Assembly: GCA_023423695.1 (NCBI GenBank)
Contig: JAFAFA010000152.1
Location: 62,001-126,000, forward strand
Direction: 5' to 3'
Length of the DNA: 64,000 nt
DNA from: Pseudomonadota bacterium
GTDB lineage: Bacteria; Pseudomonadota; Alphaproteobacteria; Azospirillales; Azospirillaceae
Positions 59,045 to 64,000 of this stretch are shown piece by piece (the first letter of the stretch is position 1; each line of letters opens with the position of its first letter). The position numbers and the translations under genes were made by a program. Below the pieces are notes generated by a model. The model was not told the DNA's origin, searched no databases, and saw nothing but the letters and a program-made list of their open reading frames with translations.

Positions 59045-59058
59045 TGGCATGGATACCG
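59045..59058. promoter_or_regulatory. Candidate operator before nagB-II (TGGCAT-GG-ATACCG)
   Basis: A near-palindrome lies 19 bp upstream of the nagB-II start. Read on the opposite strand it contains GGTATCCATGCCAG, similar to GGTATTATGCCAA at the UTRA regulator promoter. It suggests a shared site for that regulator. Confidence 0.4.
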
Positions 59059-59139
59059 ATGTAAGACCTTCTTGGACCGGGGGCCAGCGTCCCTTGGCGG
59101 AATCGCATCTCTGCACCCATCGCATTACGCGACAGTAAA

Positions 59140-59167
59140 GCGGCGCGACCTGGAAGGGCCGCGCCGC
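59140..59167 (-). terminator. Hairpin after the EIICB gene
   Basis: Stem 59140-59150 with 59157-59167 (11 pairs, one mismatch, 6-nt loop) is followed on the minus strand by CTTTA. It lies 37 bp after the permease stop and separates it from nagB-II. Confidence 0.55.
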
Positions 59168-59203
59168 ATGACGGAACCAGTCGAATACCAGATGCGACGC
59201 GCG

Positions 59204-60997
59204 CTATTCGGCGGCGCGGCGTCCGCCCGGCAGCAGGCCCGTCAGCGCGCGGGCCAGCGCGTCAGCGTCGTTGCCAACGATCAGGTCGAGGCCGTTGGCG
59301 CCCAACCCCATCACGGCACGGACGCCGGCCCGCTTCAACGCCTCGGCATTCGCCCTGCCGGCATCGGTCAGTTCGATGCGCAGACGGGTGGTGGCGAAGG
59401 CGGCAAGCGTCTTGATGTTGCCGGCACCGCCCAGCGCCTCGGCGATGCGGGCGGCGCGGTCGGTCGGCACCGGTGCCGCCGCTGCCGCGGTGGGCGCAGT
59501 TGCGGCCTTGGCGGAAACGGGCGCCGCGACGGTGGCCGGGCCGTCGGCTTCCGAGCCGGCGGAGCGCAGATACTCCTGCATCTCCGTCTTCAGGTTCTCC
59601 GACAGGGTGCCGAACACCGCCTGCACGCTGTCGCGCACCCGCAGGATGCCGGAGGCGCCCATGCTGCGCAGCTTGCCCTCGTCGACGCGGGCCGGATCCT
59701 GAACAACCACGCGCAGCCGGGTGATGCAGGCGTCCAGGTTGGAGATGTTGCCGCGCCCGCCGAAGGCCAGCACCAGGTCGCGCGCCCGCTCGCTGCCGGT
59801 GGCGGCCATTGCGCCGCCCTCCGCCGCATCCTCGCGGCCGGGGGTCTTCAGGTTCAGCGCCTGAATGGTGTAACGGAACACCACGTAATAAATCGCCGCA
59901 TAGACCGGCCCCAGGATCAGCACAAGCCACCATTTCTGCGAATAGGGGCTGAGCACGTTGAACAGGACGAAATCGATGCCGCCCTGCGAGAAGGTGAAAC
60001 CCATATGGGCGCCCAGCGAATTCATGATGAACTGCGAGGTCGCCGCAAGCACCGCGTGGATCAGGTACAGCACCGGGGCCAGGAACAGGAACGAGAATTC
60101 GATCGGTTCCGTGATGCCGGTCAGGAAGGAGGTGAGGGCCGCGGAAATCATGATGCCGCCGACGCGCACCCGGTTCTCCGGCTTGGCGGCATGCCACATG
60201 GCGATGGCCGCCGCCGGCAGGCCGAACATCTTGAACAGGAAGGCGCCGGACAGGATGCCGGCGGTGGGATCTCCAGCGAAATAACGGGCGATGTCGCCAT
60301 GGACGATCTGGCCTTCGGCATTCTGGAAGGACCCGATCTCGAAGAAGAAGGGCACGTTCCAGATGTGATGCAGCCCGAAGGGGATCAGCAGGCGTTCGAC
60401 GAAGCCGTAGATGGTCGCCGCCAGACGCGGATCGTTGACCGCCGCCCAGTGCGAGAAGCTGTTGATGCCGCCCTGGATCGGCGGCCAGATCACCGACAGC
60501 ACGACGCCCAGCACGATGGCGGCCAGCGCGGTGATGATCGGCACGAAGCGCTTGCCGGCGAAGAAGCCGAGATAGGCCGGGAGAGCGATCTTGTAGAAGC
60601 GGTTGAACATCGCCGCCGCCAGGCCACCGGCCAGGATGCCGCCGAACACGCCGGTCTCCATTGCCTTGATGCCCATGATGGTCTTGGGCTCCATTCCCCA
60701 GACCCCGGTCATCACGCCCAGCGTGGCCAGCATCACGATATAGCCGATGGTGGCGGCGATGGCCGACACGCCGTCATTCTCGGTATAGCCAAGCGCGACG
60801 CCGATGGCGAAGATCAGCGGAAGATTCCCGAAGATCACGTCGCCCGAATTCTTCATCAGCATCGACAGCAGCGGCGGCATCCATTCGAAGTTCGCCGCAC
60901 CGATGCCCAGCAGCAGGCCGGCGACGGGAAGCACCGCCACCGGCAGCATCAGCGATTTGCCGATCTTCTGTAGAAACGCAAAGGGGTCCAATGCCAT
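59204..60997 (-). CDS. nagE: PTS N-acetylglucosamine-type transporter, EIIC-EIIB plus degenerate second EIIB
   Basis: The 597-residue protein has an N-terminal EIIC membrane domain of the glucose/GlcNAc family (TENDGVSAIAATIGYIV, GLHHIWNVPFFFE, GITEPIEFSFLFLAPVLY) to about residue 380. A cytoplasmic EIIB domain follows with the phosphorylated C424 in LDACITRLRVVV. After an Ala-rich linker (about 480-513) comes a second EIIB-like domain in which the Cys is replaced by F534 (LAAFATTRLRIEL). E. coli NagE instead carries EIIA at this end; here EIIA is on the EI fusion. ATG 60997 was chosen as the family start. Confidence 0.9.
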   Translation of the reverse strand: MALDPFAFLQKIGKSLMLPVAVLPVAGLLLGIGAANFEWMPPLLSMLMKNSGDVIFGNLPLIFAIGVALGYTENDGVSAIAATIGYIVMLATLGVMTGVWGMEPKTIMGIKAMETGVFGGILAGGLAAAMFNRFYKIALPAYLGFFAGKRFVPIITALAAIVLGVVLSVIWPPIQGGINSFSHWAAVNDPRLAATIYGFVERLLIPFGLHHIWNVPFFFEIGSFQNAEGQIVHGDIARYFAGDPTAGILSGAFLFKMFGLPAAAIAMWHAAKPENRVRVGGIMISAALTSFLTGITEPIEFSFLFLAPVLYLIHAVLAATSQFIMNSLGAHMGFTFSQGGIDFVLFNVLSPYSQKWWLVLILGPVYAAIYYVVFRYTIQALNLKTPGREDAAEGGAMAATGSERARDLVLAFGGRGNISNLDACITRLRVVVQDPARVDEGKLRSMGASGILRVRDSVQAVFGTLSENLKTEMQEYLRSAGSEADGPATVAAPVSAKAATAPTAAAAAPVPTDRAARIAEALGGAGNIKTLAAFATTRLRIELTDAGRANAEALKRAGVRAVMGLGANGLDLIVGNDADALARALTGLLPGGRRAAE

Positions 60998-61329
60998 GGC
61001 GGCTCTCCCGCAAAGTGTCTGGCGGCGACAACATTCCCACCCTCTGACGGGAATACAATACGCACGGGGGTAGGTTTCACCACATAGGCGACACAGCTTG
61101 TCAGGCAAGGCTTGAGGCTTATCCCGGATGCGCCAGGTCAGGCGCGGATTGGCCGCATGCTTCCACCTTTTCCGGACAGGAAGTTCCGATACCTTATAGC
61201 GGGAACTGCGCCTGGGCTATGCGGCGTCTGCGCGCATACAAACGATCCGGCAGCCGTGAGACGATGACGGCCGTCCGACGCGAAGGCGCCCGCTTGGGTC
61301 GAAGCGTTAAGAATGAGGACCAACCGATC
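60998..61329. other. Divergent promoter region of the two PTS genes
   Basis: This 332-bp region separates the permease and the EI fusion. It contains GTTCC (61183-61187) and GGAAC (61202-61206) around GATACC, a half site also seen before nagB-II. No clear coding frame was seen. Regulation by the UTRA regulator would fit. Confidence 0.4.
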
Positions 61330-63900
61330 ATGACCGCAATCACGCTTGCAGCACCGCTGGCCGGATGGTCCATGCCGCTGACCGAGGTTCCCGACCCCGC
61401 CTTCGCCCAGGGGCTCGTCGGGACCGGCATGGCCATCGATCCGACCGTGAACGAGTTGCGCAGCCCCTGCGACGGCGTCGTGCTGTCGGTTCACCGCGCG
61501 CGCCATGCCTGCACGGTGCGGGCGGCCAGCGGGGCGGAGGTACTGCTGCATCTGGGCGTCGACACCGTGGGGCTGAACGGCGAAGGCTTCACCGCCCATG
61601 TCCGCGACGGACAGGCGGTGAAGGCCGGCGATCCGCTGATCAGCTTCGACATGGAGCTGGTGGGAAGCCGGGCGCAGAGCCTGGTCAGCATGATGGTCGT
61701 CGTGAATGACGGCTTCACCGTCGATGGCCAGTCCGCCAACCGTGAAATCGCGGTGGGCGAGCCGGCGATGACCATACACGGCGGCAGCGTCGCCGCTTCC
61801 GCCATACCCTCCGCCGCTGCCGCCCCAACCTCGGGCGAGATGGCCGAGCGCAAGGTGGCACTGCGCATCGCCCATGGCCTGCATGCCCGTCCGGCTGCGG
61901 CGCTGGTCGCCGCCGCCAAGGCGCATCCCGGCACCGTCACCATCCTCTGCCGCGACCGCAGCGCCAATGCGAAGAGCGTTGTCGCGCTGATGGGGCTCGG
62001 CACCGTTCTGGGCGACCAGTTGACCCTGCGCGCATCCGGCACCGGTGCGCAGGCTGTGGTGGAGAGCATCGCCGGGCTGATCGAAAGCGGCCTCGGCGAC
62101 CCGATCGTGGAGGGAACCGCCACGGCTGCGGCCGTGACAACGGCTCCGGCCCCCACCGCACCGATCCAGCCGGCTGCCGAGGAGGAGAGTGGCCCGCCCT
62201 TCGCCCCTGGCGAGCAAGTTCTGCTGAAGGGCACCATCGCCGTGCCGGGGCAGGCGGTGGGATCCGTCGTTCGCCGCTTCCGCAGCGCGGTGCGCGTGGC
62301 GGAGGAGGGCGCCGGACCGGCGGTGGAGGAGCCGCGGCTGCGGCAGGCGCTGCACAGCGTGATCACGGAACTGGGCCGCTCGGCCGAGCGGATGCCGGAC
62401 CATGCCGCCATCTTCCAGGCCCACCGCGAACTCCTGGACGATCCGGAACTGCTGGACGCCGCGCTCGCCGACATCCGCGCCGGCAAGAGCGCGGAATGGT
62501 CATGGCAGCGGACGGCACGGCTGCAGGCCGACGCGCTGGCGGCGCTGGCCGACCCGCGCATGGCGGAACGGGCGGCCGACCTGCGCGACCTGGAACAGCA
62601 GGTGCTGGCCGTGCTGGCCGGCAAGGCGCCGAGCGTCGGTCTGGCGGAACTGCCGGCCGGAAGCATCGTGCTGGCCGACGAGATCCTCCCGTCCGACCTT
62701 GCCGGCGTTCCAGCCGGGCGGTTGGCCGGCATCGGCATGGTGCATGGCGGCCCGACCTCCCACGCCGTCATCCTGGCGGCGGCGCTCGGCGTGCCGACCG
62801 TGGTGGCGCTCGGCCGGCAGGCGGAACGGGTGCCGGACGGCGCCCCCGTCGTGATCGACGGCAACCGCGGCGAACTGCTGGTCTTCCCGCCGGAAGACAT
62901 GCTGGCGACGACCCGGACCGCCGTCGCCGCCCGCGCCGCGCGGCGCGAGGAGAACCGCCGCACCGCCGGCGAGGAGTGCCGGATGGCCGACGGTACGCGG
63001 ATCGAGGTGTTCGCCAACCTGGGCCGGGTCAGCGACGCCCCCGGCGCGGTGGTGGAGGGGGCGGAGGGCTGCGGTCTTCTGCGCACTGAATTCCTGTTCC
63101 TGGAACGCCAGTCCGCGCCTACGGAAGACGAGCAGCACCGGCAATACCAGCAGATCGCCGACGCGCTGGAAGGCCGTCCGCTGGTGATCCGCACGCTGGA
63201 TGTCGGCGGCGACAAGCCGCTGTCCTACCTGCCGCTGCCGAAGGAGGAGAATCCGGTGCTGGGCCTGCGCGGCGTCCGCGTCGGCCTGCGCGAACCGGAG
63301 CTTCTGCGCGCGCAGATCCGCGCGATCCTGTGGGTGAAGCCGGCGGGTGCCTGCCGCATCATGGTGCCGATGATCGCCTCGCCGTCGGAACTGCTGGCGG
63401 TGCGCCGGATGGTGGATGAGGAGCGCGAGAAACTCGGCCGCGCCGAACCGATCACGCTGGGTGCGATGATCGAGGTGCCGGCCGCGGCGCTGATCGCCGA
63501 CCGCATCGGCGCGGTGGCAGATTTCCTGTCCATCGGCACCAACGACCTGACCCAGTATGTGCTGGCGATGGACCGTGGCAACCCGCATGTGGCAGCCCAG
63601 CTCGATGCCCTGCATCCGGGCGTGCTGCGGCTGATCCGCCTCGCGGTGATGGGGGCCAAGACGCACGACCGGACCGTCGCGGTCTGCGGCGGCTCCGCCT
63701 CCGACCCGATGGCGGCACCGCTGCTGATCGGGCTGGGCGTGACGGAACTGTCGGCCACCCCGGCGGTGATCGCCGACCTGAAGGCCTTCATCCGCACCCT
63801 GCGCATGGAGGACTGCCGCCGTGTCGCCGAAGCGGCGCTGGGCACCGACAGCGCCGACGAGGTCCGCCGGCTGGTGGCGGAGACCTGGCCGGCGATCTGA
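61330..63900 (+). CDS. nagF: PTS fusion protein EIIA(Glc-type)-HPr-EI
   Basis: The 856-residue protein has three domains. EIIA (1-155) carries the phosphorylated H74 (LLHLGVD). HPr (about 172-260) carries H185 in HGLHARPAA. Enzyme I (about 300-856) carries H478 in GGPTSHAV, with LLRTEFLFLER and IGTNDLTQYVLAMDR. It takes phosphate from PEP and passes it to the EIIB Cys of the divergent permease. With that gene it is a complete sugar PTS. The symbol follows use for such fusions in GlcNAc clusters. ATG 61330 lies after TGAGGA. Confidence 0.92.
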   Translation: MTAITLAAPLAGWSMPLTEVPDPAFAQGLVGTGMAIDPTVNELRSPCDGVVLSVHRARHACTVRAASGAEVLLHLGVDTVGLNGEGFTAHVRDGQAVKAGDPLISFDMELVGSRAQSLVSMMVVVNDGFTVDGQSANREIAVGEPAMTIHGGSVAASAIPSAAAAPTSGEMAERKVALRIAHGLHARPAAALVAAAKAHPGTVTILCRDRSANAKSVVALMGLGTVLGDQLTLRASGTGAQAVVESIAGLIESGLGDPIVEGTATAAAVTTAPAPTAPIQPAAEEESGPPFAPGEQVLLKGTIAVPGQAVGSVVRRFRSAVRVAEEGAGPAVEEPRLRQALHSVITELGRSAERMPDHAAIFQAHRELLDDPELLDAALADIRAGKSAEWSWQRTARLQADALAALADPRMAERAADLRDLEQQVLAVLAGKAPSVGLAELPAGSIVLADEILPSDLAGVPAGRLAGIGMVHGGPTSHAVILAAALGVPTVVALGRQAERVPDGAPVVIDGNRGELLVFPPEDMLATTRTAVAARAARREENRRTAGEECRMADGTRIEVFANLGRVSDAPGAVVEGAEGCGLLRTEFLFLERQSAPTEDEQHRQYQQIADALEGRPLVIRTLDVGGDKPLSYLPLPKEENPVLGLRGVRVGLREPELLRAQIRAILWVKPAGACRIMVPMIASPSELLAVRRMVDEEREKLGRAEPITLGAMIEVPAAALIADRIGAVADFLSIGTNDLTQYVLAMDRGNPHVAAQLDALHPGVLRLIRLAVMGAKTHDRTVAVCGGSASDPMAAPLLIGLGVTELSATPAVIADLKAFIRTLRMEDCRRVAEAALGTDSADEVRRLVAETWPAI

Positions 63901-63935
63901 CGCCGGACTTGCACTCGATAGGTCCGCAACCGAAA

Positions 63936-63966
63936 GGCCGGCCGCCCCTTCCCGGGCGGACCGGCC
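63936..63966 (+). terminator. Hairpin after the EIIA-HPr-EI gene
   Basis: Stem 63936-63947 (GGCCGGCCGCCC) pairs with 63954-63966 with one bulged base. It lies 35 bp past the stop. It has no T-run and may be a terminator. Confidence 0.45.
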
Positions 63967-64000
63967 AGGGCATCCGGCCACGGCGGTCACGGCGGCGGCT

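Overview
The window is GC-rich, densely coded alphaproteobacterial DNA with short intergenic gaps, many ATGA/TGATG overlaps and GTG starts. Gene content points to a plant-associated member of the Rhodospirillales, most likely Azospirillum-like. The indicators are a true ACC deaminase with its Lrp-type regulator, ketodeoxygluconate (pectin/uronate) catabolism, feoAB, mntR/mntH, a secondary RpoH and chemotaxis genes. The genus is an inference. No rRNA, tRNA, CRISPR array or intact insertion sequence was seen.

Layout. 0-4.8 kb: the tail of a probable ABC binding protein, an alpha/beta hydrolase, a DUF1289 protein, an orphan ccoG and a MocR-type regulator. 5.2-19.5 kb: an aryl-polyene (APE)/xanthomonadin-like type II fatty acid/polyketide cluster. 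Thirteen co-directional genes run ACP, membrane protein, acyl ligase, dehydratase, LpxL-like acyltransferase, LolA-like, MMPL exporter, CE4 deacetylase, methyltransferase, ketosynthase, chain-length factor, ApeP-like dehydratase, FabG. They meet three genes coming the other way (halogenase-like flavoprotein, PlsC-like acyltransferase, GT2). 20-30.9 kb: a UbiE-like methyltransferase, a lipoprotein, an SDR, rpoH, a pyruvyltransferase with a secreted partner, the kdgT-kduI-kduD operon and an Ldh-type dehydrogenase. 31-36.4 kb: a chemoreceptor and an MFS/hydrolase/phosphatase operon. 37-41.6 kb: metal uptake (feoA-feoB-small Cys-rich protein; mntR and mntH divergent). 41.6-47 kb: a sugar-acid isomerase, acdS/acdR, an exported NTF2-like protein, a small membrane protein and an amidase. 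47-54.7 kb: an FAD/NAD-binding protein, then a polyamine-type ABC operon with an Asp/Glu/hydantoin racemase and a divergent FadR-type GntR regulator. 55-64 kb: a GlcNAc module with a UTRA regulator, HAD phosphatase, nagA, nagB-II, an EIICB permease and a fused EIIA-HPr-EI protein.

How the parts work together. In the APE-like cluster the single ACP would carry an aryl starter loaded by the ligase. KS/CLF, KR and two hotdog dehydratases would build the polyene, acyltransferases and GT2 would anchor or decorate it, and LolA/MMPL would export it to the outer membrane. In the nag module the two PTS proteins carry a complete phosphate path from PEP to GlcNAc, and NagA and NagB-II take GlcNAc-6-P to fructose-6-P. 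Several regulators have recognisable palindromes in their divergent promoters (GntR/ABC, AcdR, MntR). One palindromic operator is shared by kdgT and a distant exported NTF2-like gene, which suggests an unrecognised member of the ketodeoxygluconate regulon. Two related ~125-bp inverted-repeat elements and a smaller repeated hairpin lie in intergenic positions.
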